Source: Marinomonas sp. SBI8L
Lineage (GTDB): Bacteria > Pseudomonadota > Gammaproteobacteria > Pseudomonadales > Marinomonadaceae
Length of the DNA stretch: 64,000 nucleotides
Direction: 5' to 3'
Assembly: GCF_001624705.1 (NCBI RefSeq)
Contig: NZ_JSEO01000009.1
Location: 62,001 to 126,000, forward strand
Of this stretch, positions 8,964 through 18,922 are shown piece by piece. How positions within the stretch are numbered: the stretch's first letter is position 1; the number at the start of each line of letters is the position of its first letter. The translations under genes were made by a program, and so were the position numbers. The notes under the pieces are model-generated. The model was not told the origin of the DNA and searched no databases. It saw only the letters and a program-made list of their open reading frames with translations.

Positions 8964-9986
8964 TTAACGTACTGGTGGCGCGTACATTACACCACCTTCG
9001 GTCCATAGTTTGTTAATTCCGCGTGGAAGACCTACTGGAGTAGATGGACCAACGTTACGCTCGAAAACTTCACCGTAGTTACCTACTTGAGCAATTACAT
9101 TGTAAGCCCAGTCAGCAGAAAGGTTTAGTTGAGCACCCATGTTACCTTCAGCACCTAGAAGACGCTTGATACCTGGATCTTTCGTTTCTGCTTTGATCTT
9201 AGCTACGTTTTTAGAGCTAATACCCATTTCTTCAGCATTAACCTGTACAAACATTGCCCAAGTTACAATATCTTTCCATTGGTTGTCGCCATGACGAACA
9301 ACAGGACCAAGTGGCTCTTTAGAAATTGTTTCATCTAAAATAACGTGTGCATTTGAATCAGCTAGCTTAGAACGGTGAGCAGCAAGACCTGATTTATCTG
9401 TTGTGAATACATCACAACGACCTGAAGCATATGCAGCTAGAGCTTCGTCTGCTTTCTGTACAACAACTGGAACGTATTCTAGTTGGTTCTTACGGAAGAA
9501 GTCAGCCATGTTTAATTCTGTTGTTGTACCTTGTTCTGTACAAACTGTTGCACCGTCAAGTTCAAGTGCAGAATTAACACCTAGATCTTTACGTACCATG
9601 AAACCTTGACCGTCGTAGAAGTTAACAGTTGTAAAATCTAGACCTAGAGAAGTATCACGTGTGTAAGTCCAAGTAGTGTTACGAGATAGAACGTCGATTT
9701 CACCTGATTGAAGCGCTGTGAAACGTTCTTTCGCAGAAAGAGGAGTAAATTTAACTTTTTGAGCATCACCGAATACGGCTGCAGCAGCTGCACGACAAGC
9801 ATCTACGTCGATACCAGTCCAGTTACCATTAGAGTCAGCATTTGAGAAACCAGGAACACCTTGGCTTACGCCACATTGAATAAAGCCTTTTGCTTTTACA
9901 TCGTCAAGCGTACCAGCAGTTGCACCAGCACTTACAGTTAGAGCAACAGCTGCAGTAGAAATTAACTTACCCACGTTAGATTTCAT
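8964..9986 (-). CDS. aapJ: Periplasmic general L-amino-acid-binding protein AapJ
   Basis: Periplasmic receptor of the AapJQMP importer. A Sec signal peptide with a Lys-containing start and hydrophobic core ends at ATA around residue 24. The mature protein begins GTLDDVKAKGFIQCGVSQG, the family-3 solute-binding pattern, and GIDVDACRAAAAAVFGD is the typical second block. Length 340 is standard for AapJ/BztA. A GGGAGG ribosome-binding site lies 9 bases before the ATG. It is the first gene of the operon and faces an Lrp-type regulator across about 620 bases. Confidence 0.93.
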   Translation of the reverse strand: MKSNVGKLISTAAVALTVSAGATAGTLDDVKAKGFIQCGVSQGVPGFSNADSNGNWTGIDVDACRAAAAAVFGDAQKVKFTPLSAKERFTALQSGEIDVLSRNTTWTYTRDTSLGLDFTTVNFYDGQGFMVRKDLGVNSALELDGATVCTEQGTTTELNMADFFRKNQLEYVPVVVQKADEALAAYASGRCDVFTTDKSGLAAHRSKLADSNAHVILDETISKEPLGPVVRHGDNQWKDIVTWAMFVQVNAEEMGISSKNVAKIKAETKDPGIKRLLGAEGNMGAQLNLSADWAYNVIAQVGNYGEVFERNVGPSTPVGLPRGINKLWTEGGVMYAPPVR

Positions 9987-10606
9987 CTTATTTTGCCTCC
10001 CAGGCGTTTTGATTGGTCGTAATTTTTAGACATAGATTATTGATATTTACTTGTGTTCAAACTCAATTCTTTTAGAGAGTTAAATTTTTCAACAGCAATT
10101 CTTAGGCCAAAATTAACTTATTATTTTATTTTGTTTTATTACAGCCGAATATTCTGAATGCATTCGACTGGCCTCTATAGAATTACTGTTTAAGGTACTG
10201 AGTCAAGAGAAAACTAACAAAATACCTGTGCATTTTGAGTAGATCCTGCTTTTTTATAGTTTTTATTTATCAACTAACCTTTAATCGATAAAAAAACTGA
10301 ATTTAAATTCAAAAATAAACCTTTCATCTAGTAAGGGTTAAGTTAAGACCAAAATTTCAAAAAAGCACCAAAATGGTTCGTCGAATCTTCTAAAAATGTC
10401 TTTTTGCACAGAATAATTGTCTGTTTTGAGCCATCACTCAGGACTTGAAAATGTTATTGTTTTACTTTGTCTGCTTAAAAGTGAAATATAGACGTTCTAA
10501 AACTGAAGCTAAGATCAATAAATACAAAGATTTGTAATTTTTGTTGTTCGCTGAGCGCATGCTAAACTAGCGTAAGACCTTGTTTGAATGGGGAGATTCA
10601 ACAGAG
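9987..10606. other. Divergent control region between aapJ and the Lrp-type gene
   Basis: 620 bases without a convincing gene, AT-rich, with short ORFs lacking ribosome-binding sites. It should contain the aapJ promoter (minus strand) and the regulator promoter. No operator could be assigned by eye; several A/T-rich tracts could suit Lrp binding. Confidence 0.6.
10541..10568 (+). promoter_or_regulatory. Candidate sigma-70 promoter of the Lrp-type gene
   Basis: TTGTTG and TAAACT are separated by 16 bases and end about 38 bases before the chosen ATG. Both hexamers are one or two mismatches from consensus. Confidence 0.4.
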
Positions 10607-11083
10607 ATGGATAATTCGCCTAAACCGTTAGATAGGTTAGATCGAAAAATATTAAGAGAGCTACAAGTAAACGGCAGATTATCTAATGTGGAGTTAGCTA
10701 GTCGTGTGGGCTTGAGTGCGACACCTTGCTTAGAAAGGGTGCGCCGTTTAGAACGTAATGGCTATATCACAGGTTATTGCGCTTTAGTCGATCCTCGTAA
10801 AGTAGAAGCGGGTTTATTAGTATTTGTAGAAATTCGCCTAAAAGCCACATCACCAGAAGGTTTTAATGAATTCAAAGCATCCATTGCTAATATTCCTGAA
10901 ATCTTAGAGTGCCACCTTATAGCAGGTGATTTTGAATACTTACTAAAGGCTCGCGTGCCAGATATGGATGCATATCGCCAATTATTAGGTGAAACCTTGC
11001 TAACGCTTCCTCATGTGCGAGAGTCGCGTACCTATGTTGCAATGGAAGAAGTGAAAAACACCACAGTAGTTAACATTCTCTAA
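10607..11083 (+). CDS. Lrp/AsnC-family transcriptional regulator
   Basis: DNA-binding regulator with an N-terminal helix-turn-helix (LDRKILRELQVNGRLSNVEL followed by ATPCLERVRRLERNGYI) and a C-terminal RAM domain ending HLIAGDFEYLLKARVPDM and ESRTYVAMEEVK. It is closer to true Lrp (leucine-responsive) than to AsnC. The ATG at 10607 gives 158 residues, near the usual 160-164; a TTG nine codons upstream is less likely. It is divergent from aapJ, so control of the amino-acid importer is a natural inference. It converges on recG with only 3 bases between stops. Confidence 0.88.
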   Translation: MDNSPKPLDRLDRKILRELQVNGRLSNVELASRVGLSATPCLERVRRLERNGYITGYCALVDPRKVEAGLLVFVEIRLKATSPEGFNEFKASIANIPEILECHLIAGDFEYLLKARVPDMDAYRQLLGETLLTLPHVRESRTYVAMEEVKNTTVVNIL

Positions 11084-11086
11084 GCT

Positions 11087-13162
11087 TTAAACATTTAGAT
11101 AATGCTCAATATTCGGCAGCCACCTCTGTAACAGGGGCGAAATGGCTTCCGGGTGGTTGTGGTATAAGCGCTGTGCTGTGGCTTGTACTTGATCAAGTAA
11201 ACCCTTATCCCTTTGTAAGTCTGCGACCTTAAACTCCATCAAGCCTGTTTGCCTAGAGCCTAATAATTCACCTGGCCCTCTCAACTCCAAGTCTTTCTCT
11301 GCAATTTTAAAGCCGTCTGAGGTTTCTCTCATCGTCGAAAGCCTAGCTTTGCCTTGTTGACCCAGTGGTGTTTTATAAAGCAAGACGCAATGACTCGCCG
11401 CAGAACCTCGTCCAACACGACCACGAAGCTGATGTAACTGAGCTAAACCAAGTCGTTCTGGGTTCTCGATCACCATTAAGCTAGCGTTTGGTACATCAAC
11501 CCCAACTTCAATCACAGTGGTTGCCACTAAAAGCTGTAGCTCTCCCGCTTTAAAGCGATTCATTATGTCTGCTTTTTCTTGAGCCTTTAAACGGCCATGA
11601 ACCAAGCCAATAGATAAACCTTGTAACTGCTCGCTGAGCATAGTGGCAGTATCTTCAGCGGCTTGGCATTGCAGGGCATCAGACTCTTCAATCAGAGTGC
11701 AGACCCAATAAGCTTGTTGGCCTCCCTGACACGCCGCTTGTACCCGAGAAATTACCTCATCACGCCTTTGATCTGAGACCACAATCGTTGTAACAGGTGT
11801 TCGGCCAGGAGGTAGTTCGTCGATAATCGAGCAATCAAGGTCAGCATAGGCAGACATAGCCAAAGTACGAGGAATTGGAGTGGCTGTCATTATGAGTTGA
11901 TGGGGCTGTAATTGGCCATTCATGCCTTTTTCCCTTAACGCCATCCTTTGATGCACACCAAACCTGTGTTGTTCATCAATAATGGCCAGAGATAAGTTAT
12001 GAAACTCAACACTGTCTTGAAAGAGAGCATGGGTGCCGACCACGATTTTGGCTTCGCCAGAGGCGATTTTAGCCAGCTCTTGCTCCCTTTGCTTACCTTT
12101 TAACTTGCCCACCATCCAAGCGACTTCTATCCCTAATGGTTTAAACCACTGGCTGAAATTTACCAGATGCTGTTCGGCTAAGATCTCTGTTGGTGCCATG
12201 ACAGCCACTTGTAAATCTTGAGCCACAAAGACGGCGGCTGTCATCGCGGCAACCAAGGTTTTTCCTGATCCTACATCGCCTTGAATCAGACGTAACATAG
12301 GGTGACCTTTTTTAAGGTCGTCTAGAATCTCACTAACCACTCGGTTTTGTGCGTTTGTTGGCGAAAAAGGTAAGTTTTTTAATAGCTTATCCATAATTTC
12401 GCCCGGTTCATTTAAGCTGATAGAAAGGTCTTCTTTGGCTTTAAACTTCTTACCAATCAAGCTTAATTGATGGGCTAATAGCTCTTCAAACGATAAACGA
12501 TACTGGGCTGGATGTGAGCCTGCTTTTAGCTCTTCAATATTGGCATCGGTCGGAGGTTGATGTAGGTAACGCACAGCATCGTAAAGAGCGGGTAACTGAA
12601 AATCTTGGCGAATTTGCTCTGGTAACCACTCTTGTAAATTGTAAGGTGATAAATGCTCTAAAGCTTGTTCGCATAAGAGCCGAATCTTGTTTTGCGTGAT
12701 GCCTTCGGTCAAAGGGTAAATCGGTGTCAGTCTGTCATCTTCAGCTTGCCAGTCATCACTCACAAGCTGATATTCTGGGTGGAACATTTCCAGCCCAGTA
12801 CTGCCTCGCCTTACTTCACCGAAGCAGCGTATGGCCTTACCGGCTTCAAACTGCTTTTTCTGACTTGCATTAAAATGGAAAAAGCGCAGACATAGTGAGC
12901 CAGAGTCATCGCGAATACGGCACACCAAGCTACGGCGTTTTCCCATTTGCACTTCACAACTAGCAACCTTACCTTCTACTACGATTTCGTCACCAAATTT
13001 AAGCTGGCCAATTGGGAGCACACGGGTTCTGTCTTGATAACGAATCGGCAGATGGAAAATTAAATCCTGCAGCGTTTCGATATGCAGCTTCTGTAACTTC
13101 TCAGCCAGTGCCGCACCGACACCTTTAAGTTCAGTAACAGCAACACATTCAAGCGAATCCAT
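11087..13162 (-). CDS. recG: ATP-dependent DNA helicase RecG
   Basis: Branch-migration helicase that remodels stalled forks and recombination intermediates. The N-terminal wedge/OB region (about 50-140) precedes helicase motif I GDVGSGKT (295-302), motif II DEQH (396-399), motif III MTATPIPRTLA and motif VI QLRGRVGRG. The C-terminal GPGELLGSRQTGL block is diagnostic of RecG. Length 691 matches the family. The adjacent oxyR-recG order, on the same strand, is the arrangement known in Pseudomonas. Confidence 0.96.
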   Translation of the reverse strand: MDSLECVAVTELKGVGAALAEKLQKLHIETLQDLIFHLPIRYQDRTRVLPIGQLKFGDEIVVEGKVASCEVQMGKRRSLVCRIRDDSGSLCLRFFHFNASQKKQFEAGKAIRCFGEVRRGSTGLEMFHPEYQLVSDDWQAEDDRLTPIYPLTEGITQNKIRLLCEQALEHLSPYNLQEWLPEQIRQDFQLPALYDAVRYLHQPPTDANIEELKAGSHPAQYRLSFEELLAHQLSLIGKKFKAKEDLSISLNEPGEIMDKLLKNLPFSPTNAQNRVVSEILDDLKKGHPMLRLIQGDVGSGKTLVAAMTAAVFVAQDLQVAVMAPTEILAEQHLVNFSQWFKPLGIEVAWMVGKLKGKQREQELAKIASGEAKIVVGTHALFQDSVEFHNLSLAIIDEQHRFGVHQRMALREKGMNGQLQPHQLIMTATPIPRTLAMSAYADLDCSIIDELPPGRTPVTTIVVSDQRRDEVISRVQAACQGGQQAYWVCTLIEESDALQCQAAEDTATMLSEQLQGLSIGLVHGRLKAQEKADIMNRFKAGELQLLVATTVIEVGVDVPNASLMVIENPERLGLAQLHQLRGRVGRGSAASHCVLLYKTPLGQQGKARLSTMRETSDGFKIAEKDLELRGPGELLGSRQTGLMEFKVADLQRDKGLLDQVQATAQRLYHNHPEAISPLLQRWLPNIEHYLNV

Positions 13163-13207
13163 AGGGCTCCTTATAAAGCGAGTTTAAACTATCAAAGATA
13201 GGCTGAA

Positions 13208-14113
13208 TTAGACTGGGAAATGCTGATAAGCATCACGAATAGACTGACTCAGCGCATCAATGGCTTGCGGACGAGGGAAGCTTGCACGCCATGCCAATGC
13301 CACAGTACGTTTAGGCGCTGGATGAGCAAAAGGACGAATTTCTAGCAGGTCCGAATTGATATTAGTGGCGGCAGATTTCGGCAATACAGTCACGCCTAAA
13401 CCAGAAGATACCATATAGCGTATTGTCTCTAGGGAGCTGCCATTTACCACGGTTCTCGCCGTATCATAGTCGGCTTCATTTAGAATAGGGCAGGCCTCTG
13501 TTACCTGATCACTAAAGCAATGGCCTTTACCTAAAATCAAAAGGTTGTCAGTGCTTAGTTGTGAGGTTTCAATATGGCTCAATTTGGTCCAGCTGTGATT
13601 TTTTGGCATTAATACCACAAACTCTTCCTCATAGATGGGTTGAGTCACCACATCAGGCTCTCTAAAAGGAAGCGCGACTATAATGGCATCGAGTTCACCG
13701 TTTCTCAGTTTAGGTCTTAAATTCTCTGTTAAATTTTCCTCAATAATCAAAGGCATACCTTGAGTATGCTGATGTAAAAAAGGAATCATATGAGGGAATA
13801 AATAAGGGGCAATAGTATAAATAGCGCCGACCTTAATCGGGCCTTTTAGCTGATTTTGACCTGTTGAAGCCAGCTCTTTAATCACATTGGCTTGTTCCAT
13901 GACACGTTCAGCTTGATCCACAATTTGTTGGCCAAGAGGTGTAATATAAACCGCGCTTTTAGAGCGCTCAAAAATAGCTGCTCCTAGCTCTTCTTCAAGC
14001 TTTTTCACCGCCACACTTAAGGTTGGCTGTGAAACATGACAAGCATCCGCGGCACGGCCAAAATGTTGTTCTTTGGCGAGCATTACAATGTATTTAAGTT
14101 CGGTAAGCGTCAT
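13208..14113 (-). CDS. oxyR: Peroxide-sensing regulator OxyR
   Basis: LysR-family activator of peroxide defence. The N-terminal winged helix is standard (ADACHVSQPTLSVAVKKLEE). The redox loop reads GKGHCFSDQVTEAC, and the two cysteines fall at residues 199 and 208, the same numbers as the disulfide-forming Cys199/Cys208 of E. coli OxyR. That and 301 residues identify the protein. It lies 45 bases upstream of recG. The divergent gene beyond its start encodes an NAD-binding protein, and the 108-base gap holds AT-rich sequence with ATAG/CTAT motifs too irregular to call an OxyR site. Confidence 0.95.
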   Translation of the reverse strand: MTLTELKYIVMLAKEQHFGRAADACHVSQPTLSVAVKKLEEELGAAIFERSKSAVYITPLGQQIVDQAERVMEQANVIKELASTGQNQLKGPIKVGAIYTIAPYLFPHMIPFLHQHTQGMPLIIEENLTENLRPKLRNGELDAIIVALPFREPDVVTQPIYEEEFVVLMPKNHSWTKLSHIETSQLSTDNLLILGKGHCFSDQVTEACPILNEADYDTARTVVNGSSLETIRYMVSSGLGVTVLPKSAATNINSDLLEIRPFAHPAPKRTVALAWRASFPRPQAIDALSQSIRDAYQHFPV

Positions 14114-14221
14114 ATACTAGTTAGCCTATAAGATAGAATCGATTGTTAATAACTATGATAAAGTAATTTTTGATAAAGTATAATATTAAGATTCGTTATT
14201 TCGCGTAAGGACGCTTCATTT

Positions 14222-15094
14222 ATGTCAAGCATACTCATAGCTGGTTGTGGTGATCTAGGCAGTGGCCTTGCCACAAAATTGGTGGAACAAGGGCATGATG
14301 TGCATGCAATTCGACGCTCTACCAATACATTTCCAACAGGCGTTAAAGGTATTGTGGGGGATATTTGTGAACTGCCTGAGGCAGCTTTTCCTAAAGTCGA
14401 TCTTGTTTACCTTATTATGACGCCACAAGGGCGAACTCAAGACGCCTATGAAGCGGCTTATTTAGCAACAAGTCAAAGACTGACAGAGGTTTACCAAAAG
14501 CTTGCGACTCAAGATGGCCCGCATATCTTTTTTATCTCAAGTACCAGTGTTTATGGTAGCGAACAAGACGGCTGCTTAGGTTTAGATGAAACAACCCAAG
14601 CCCTGCCTAGCTCAGTAACAGGTAAGGTGTTACATCAAGCTGAAAATATTTGGTTAGAAGGGTCTCTAGATCACACAGTGGTGCGCTTCTCAGGTATCTA
14701 TGGACCGGGTCGAAACAGAACACTCGATAAAATCGCTCAAGGGCAAGGTTTTAGTGCTGCAAATCAGTGGACTAACCGAATTCATAGGGATGATTGTGTC
14801 GCCAGCTTATTCTTTCTAGGGCAAGCAAAACTTGCGGGTACAACACTTGCTCCTATTTATATTGGTACAGACCAAGCGCCTGTTAGCCAATGGGAGCTAG
14901 TGAATTGGATTGCTGCTCATATGGGGGTAGAGCAAGCCATAAATTCAGAGTTAAACCTGAGTGAAATGATACCGGCTAAAGGCAAACAACTAAGCTCTAA
15001 TGCATTACAAAGCTTAGGTTATTCGTTTATCTACCCAAGTTATGTGCAAGGCTATCAAGCCTTACTGAAAGACTATTTAAGTAAGTCAGTTTGA
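14222..15094 (+). CDS. NAD(P)-binding epimerase-like (SDR) protein, YeeZ-like
   Basis: An extended short-chain dehydrogenase fold: the nucleotide-binding loop AGCGDLGSGLA at the N-terminus, then ISSTSVYGS, the RFSGIYGPGRN motif and NRIHRDDCVASL. These blocks are typical of YeeZ/YbjT-type atypical SDR proteins. A clear catalytic YxxxK pair is not evident where the epimerases have one, so the reaction is unknown. AAGGA lies 12 bases upstream of the ATG. It is divergent from oxyR and sits between oxyR and ridA in an otherwise conserved block. Confidence 0.8.
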   Translation: MSSILIAGCGDLGSGLATKLVEQGHDVHAIRRSTNTFPTGVKGIVGDICELPEAAFPKVDLVYLIMTPQGRTQDAYEAAYLATSQRLTEVYQKLATQDGPHIFFISSTSVYGSEQDGCLGLDETTQALPSSVTGKVLHQAENIWLEGSLDHTVVRFSGIYGPGRNRTLDKIAQGQGFSAANQWTNRIHRDDCVASLFFLGQAKLAGTTLAPIYIGTDQAPVSQWELVNWIAAHMGVEQAINSELNLSEMIPAKGKQLSSNALQSLGYSFIYPSYVQGYQALLKDYLSKSV

Positions 15095-15131
15095 ACAAGC
15101 AGCTTGTTCAAGTGGTTGGCCGATAAGAAAC

Positions 15132-15166
15132 AAAAAAGCCGATGCTGTCTCAGCATCGGCTTTTTT
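15132..15166. terminator. Bidirectional terminator between convergent genes
   Basis: A 16-bp perfect stem with a 3-base loop, A6 on one side and T6 on the other. It serves the epimerase-like gene and ridA. Confidence 0.95.
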
Positions 15167-15185
15167 CGGTCTGAGGAAAAGAAAA

Positions 15186-15572
15186 TTAGTCTTCTAGTAC
15201 CATCACACCTTCAATTTCAACTTTTACATTCTTCGGTAGCGCACGTACACCAACCGCAGCACGAGCAGGATAAGGAATGCTAAAGAACTGCATCATCACT
15301 TCGTTTACTGCATTGAAGTTACCTAGGTCTGGCATGAAGATGTTTAGTTTTACGATATCTTGTAGAGAGCCTCCGGCTGCTTCACAAACAGCTTGAAGGT
15401 TTTTAAATACCTGAGTGGTTTGCTCAGATACGTCGTCACTAATGATTTCCATTGTTTCTGGTACCAGTGGAATTTGGCCAGAAAGGTAAACCGTATTACC
15501 TGCACGTACCGCTTGAGAATAAGGGCCGATCGCTTGTGGCGCTTTGTCGGTATGAATCACTTGCTTGGACAT
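15186..15572 (-). CDS. ridA: Reactive enamine/imine deaminase RidA
   Basis: Small cytosolic YjgF/YER057c/UK114 protein that hydrolyses 2-aminoacrylate and related enamines released by PLP enzymes. It shows [21 protein letters not shown] near the N-terminus (in pieces), [10 protein letters not shown] and the [10 protein letters not shown] segment holding the conserved arginine, ending in KVEIEGV. Length 128 is standard. It follows spoT on the same strand with an 84-base gap, the order also found in Pseudomonas-type genomes. Confidence 0.95.
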   Translation of the reverse strand: MSKQVIHTDKAPQAIGPYSQAVRAGNTVYLSGQIPLVPETMEIISDDVSEQTTQVFKNLQAVCEAAGGSLQDIVKLNIFMPDLGNFNAVNEVMMQFFSIPYPARAAVGVRALPKNVKVEIEGVMVLED

Positions 15573-15656
15573 CTCTATTTCCTCGTTATGTTATGGCCTT
15601 CGTGAGGCTTTTTTTATAATCAACTGCAGACTTAAATGTTAGCGATAGGCTCCTCG

Positions 15657-17774
15657 CTAACGTGAAACTATGGTCTCGCGGGTCACTTTCTCAACACAGC
15701 GCACTGCTTTAATGCGACGCATCACATCGGCTAATCCTACTCGACTTGAAATCGTAATGTTTAAGCGTAAGCGACTGATTCTGCCTCTTTCAATGATATC
15801 TAGGTTCGAAACCTGATAATCCGTATCACTGATGGAGCTGGCGATCTTAGCAACCGCACCGCGCTCATTCACATAACTCACAATCAAGCTAATATTGAGA
15901 TCTTCTTCTATCTCTTTACCCCAAGCCATATGAATATAGCGTTCAGGTTGAGTCAGATGGTCCTGAATATTAGGACAGCTTTGGTGGTGAATAATAATGC
16001 CCTTTTCAACCTGAACAAACCCAACAATAGGGTCCCCAGGAATCGGCGAACAACACTTAGCATAAGATAACAACATGCCTTCAGAGCCATTCACTTTGAA
16101 AGACTTAGGCGAAATTAATTCTTCTTCGTTAAAGTGTGGGAATAACTGGCGAGATACCAAATAGCCCACATGACGGCCTTTACCAACAGACTCTAAAAGA
16201 TCGTCCATAGAATCAAGCTGGTAATGCGCCAATACTTGGTCTATTTGTTCTTGAGCGAGTTGTTCTATGTTGGTTTTGAATGTATTCAGAGAGCGGTTAA
16301 GAAGGCGAGTACCAATGGAAATGGCGTTTTCACGTTGCTTGTCTTTAAGATAATGACGGATATTTGCACGTGCTTTACCGGTAATCGCAAAACTTAGCCA
16401 AGCCACATTAGGTTGGGCTTTCTTCGCGGTGATAATCTCAACCGTTTGGCCACTTTCTAATTGTGTGCTTAAGGGTGATAAGCGTCGGTTAATACGACAG
16501 GAAATACAGGTATTACCGATTTCAGTGTGGACACCATAAGCAAAGTCGACCGGAGTTGCTCCAGTTGGTAGCTCGATAATCTCGCCATCAGGCGTGAAAA
16601 CATACACTTCATCTGGGAAAAGGTCATTCTTAACGTTATCGACAAACTCGATAGCGTTACCGGCTTTCTGTTGTATTTCCAACAGGCTTTTAACCCATTT
16701 TGTCGCTCTATCATGGCTATTGCTCGCACTAGCACCTGCGCTAGTCGACTTATATGCCCAATGGGCAGCAATACCATTATCAGCCACCGTATTCATTTCT
16801 TGGGTACGAATCTGCACTTCCATCGGTAAGCCATTTGTTCCCACAACCGTGGTATGCAAAGACTGATAACCGTTGGACTTAGGCACAGCGATATAGTCTT
16901 TAAAACGACCTTCAACTGGCTTAAACAAAGAATGGATCACACCGAGAATACGGTAACAAGAATCATGTTTGTCGGTGACGATACGCACACCAACCACATC
17001 CATAATTTCGCCTAAAGAACGGCGCTTCTTCTGCATTTTCTGATAAATGCTATAGATGTGTTTTTCGCGAATACTAATATCAGATTCAATATAATCAGCA
17101 GCTAACTCAGCCTTTAAATAATCCCCTAGTTTTTCAGTATCCTTAATGCGTTGACCGTACTTCTTATTAATCGCACGGTTAAGCATGCGAGCACGCATAG
17201 GATAATAAGCCTGAAAGGCGAGAGATTCTAAATCGATACGAACATTATACATACCTAAGCGATTGGCTATCGGTGCGTAAATGTCTAAGGTTTCGCGAGC
17301 AATACGGCGCTTTTTATGAGCTGGCATAGAATCCAGCGTGCGCATATTGTGTAATCGGTCGGCTAACTTCACCAAGATGACACGAATATCATCAGCCATG
17401 GCCATCGCCATTTTCTGGAAGTTATGGGCCTGTTTCTCAAGCTGATTATTAAACTCGAGATGGGTAAGTTTACTTACCCCATCAACCAGAGCCGCAACTC
17501 CTTCACCAAATTGCTCCGTTAAGGCTTCACGGCTAATGCCAGTGTCTTCAATAACGTCATGTAACAGCGCGGCCACTAGGCCGTCACAGTCCATGCGGAA
17601 CTCAGCTAAAATTTGCGCCACAGCTAAAGGATGAATCACATAAGGTTCACCACTTTTACGACGTTGGCCATCGTGAGCTTGTTCGGCGTAATAATAAGCG
17701 CGTTTGATGTCAGCAACTTGCTCGTATGGCAAGTACTGGATCAGGGTGGAGGCTAAATCTTCTATGGTATACAT
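15657..17774 (-). CDS. spoT: Bifunctional (p)ppGpp synthetase/hydrolase SpoT
   Basis: Controls stringent-response alarmone levels. The N-terminal HD hydrolase domain keeps HDVIEDT (72-78), so hydrolysis should be active. The synthetase domain carries GRFKDYIAVPKSNGYQSLHT-type sequence and EVQIRTQEMN. A TGS domain (VFTPDGEIIELPTGATPVDF) follows, then the Cys-rich CCSPIPGD block and a C-terminal ACT domain. Retention of HDxxED separates it from RelA. It lies 50 bases after rpoZ in the gmk-rpoZ-spoT operon. Confidence 0.96.
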   Translation of the reverse strand: MYTIEDLASTLIQYLPYEQVADIKRAYYYAEQAHDGQRRKSGEPYVIHPLAVAQILAEFRMDCDGLVAALLHDVIEDTGISREALTEQFGEGVAALVDGVSKLTHLEFNNQLEKQAHNFQKMAMAMADDIRVILVKLADRLHNMRTLDSMPAHKKRRIARETLDIYAPIANRLGMYNVRIDLESLAFQAYYPMRARMLNRAINKKYGQRIKDTEKLGDYLKAELAADYIESDISIREKHIYSIYQKMQKKRRSLGEIMDVVGVRIVTDKHDSCYRILGVIHSLFKPVEGRFKDYIAVPKSNGYQSLHTTVVGTNGLPMEVQIRTQEMNTVADNGIAAHWAYKSTSAGASASNSHDRATKWVKSLLEIQQKAGNAIEFVDNVKNDLFPDEVYVFTPDGEIIELPTGATPVDFAYGVHTEIGNTCISCRINRRLSPLSTQLESGQTVEIITAKKAQPNVAWLSFAITGKARANIRHYLKDKQRENAISIGTRLLNRSLNTFKTNIEQLAQEQIDQVLAHYQLDSMDDLLESVGKGRHVGYLVSRQLFPHFNEEELISPKSFKVNGSEGMLLSYAKCCSPIPGDPIVGFVQVEKGIIIHHQSCPNIQDHLTQPERYIHMAWGKEIEEDLNISLIVSYVNERGAVAKIASSISDTDYQVSNLDIIERGRISRLRLNITISSRVGLADVMRRIKAVRCVEKVTRETIVSR

Positions 17775-17824
17775 CGCTCACCTCAACAGTGAGCTAAAAA
17801 TGTTGAAACGAGCGATACCATAAA

Positions 17825-18049
17825 TTAAAACTCGTGAATCGGTTGGTCTTGCTGATCAACATTACCTGCGTTGATAGCGTCTTCAGCGATTTCACGTAAA
17901 GCAACAACAGTAAACTTGTCATCTTCGATAGCAACTTTAGCGTCTTTACCACCTGTTGCTAGTTGGCGAGCACGTTTTGCTGCAACCATAACCAACTGAA
18001 AGCGGTTATCAACATTTTCTAAACAATCTTCTACAGTAACTCGAGCCAT
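17825..18049 (-). CDS. rpoZ: RNA polymerase omega subunit
   Basis: 74-residue omega subunit that helps fold the beta' subunit. It begins [20 protein letters not shown] and contains RARQLATGG, the family hallmarks. It is located between gmk and spoT, the classical operon order. Somewhat shorter than the 91-residue E. coli protein, as in related marine gammaproteobacteria. Confidence 0.95.
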   Translation of the reverse strand: MARVTVEDCLENVDNRFQLVMVAAKRARQLATGGKDAKVAIEDDKFTVVALREIAEDAINAGNVDQQDQPIHEF

Positions 18050-18102
18050 CTTGATCTCTACCTATTTAATTCATGAATGTTCTAATTCTACTTAACCGCT
18101 TC

Positions 18103-18726
18103 TCACAAAGACAAGAGATCATTGATAAGATCCGCATGTTTTTGTGCAATAAGCTGTCTTCTATTGCGCATCGCAGTGAAAATGGCCTGCATTTCCGTGA
18201 GAGCCTGATCTAAATCGTCATTTATGACGACATAATCGTACTCATCATAATGAGACATCTCGCTAACCGCTTTAGACATACGACGCTCAATGACCTCGTC
18301 AGAATCTGTACCACGACCACGTAAACGTTCATCTAACGCTTGTGTCGAAGGTGGTAAGATAAAAATACTCAAAGCATCTGGGTAAAGTTCGCGTACTTGA
18401 CGCGCCCCTTGCCAATCAATTTCCAAAATAACATCTAGACCCTGATCAAGCATATCTGCGATGGCTTTTTTCGAAGTGCCATAATAGTTATCAAATACTT
18501 GTGCATGCTCAACAAAGGCATCTTCAGCAATCATATCTAAGAAGCTATCAGCATCTATAAAGAAGTATTCTCTGCCGTCTTCTTCACCTGTACGTGCTGC
18601 ACGAGTGGTATGAGAAACAGAAATACGTACCTGCTCATCTTGAGCCAGTAACGCTTTATATAAGGTTGATTTTCCAGCGCCGGAAGGGGCTGAAAGAATG
18701 AAAAGATTTCCGCGAGATTGATTCAT
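18103..18726 (-). CDS. gmk: Guanylate kinase
   Basis: Phosphorylates GMP to GDP. P-loop SAPSGAGKST near the N-terminus, then SVSHTTRAARTGEEDGREYFF with the GMP-binding residues, and EIDWQGARQV. The ATG at 18726 gives the usual N-terminus just before the P-loop; the upstream TTG at 18774 is rejected, as it would add 16 unrelated residues and overlaps a TATACT sequence that may be a -10 box. The operon continues with rpoZ and spoT. Confidence 0.95.
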   Translation of the reverse strand: MNQSRGNLFILSAPSGAGKSTLYKALLAQDEQVRISVSHTTRAARTGEEDGREYFFIDADSFLDMIAEDAFVEHAQVFDNYYGTSKKAIADMLDQGLDVILEIDWQGARQVRELYPDALSIFILPPSTQALDERLRGRGTDSDEVIERRMSKAVSEMSHYDEYDYVVINDDLDQALTEMQAIFTAMRNRRQLIAQKHADLINDLLSL

Positions 18727-18922
18727 TCGGGTCTCTGATAAAGATCTATTGGTGGAAAAATAAGAGTATAACAACGCGAAGCGCGAAGCCCGATTAGAAA
18801 TCGGACAGGGACTATAGCATAGAACCGCAAATTGATCATTTTTTGAGGCGTAAAACTGCTGACCTCGATGATACTTTGTTAAAACTTTTACTCAATATGC
18901 TCATTTATCACGATAAACTCCG

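Noticed and set aside
14114-14221. OxyR binding site in the oxyR divergent gap
   Set aside because: ATAG and CTAT motifs occur but not at the regular spacing of the OxyR consensus.
15657-17774. RelA rather than SpoT
   Set aside because: The hydrolase motif HDVIED is intact and the gene lies in the gmk-rpoZ operon, which identifies SpoT.
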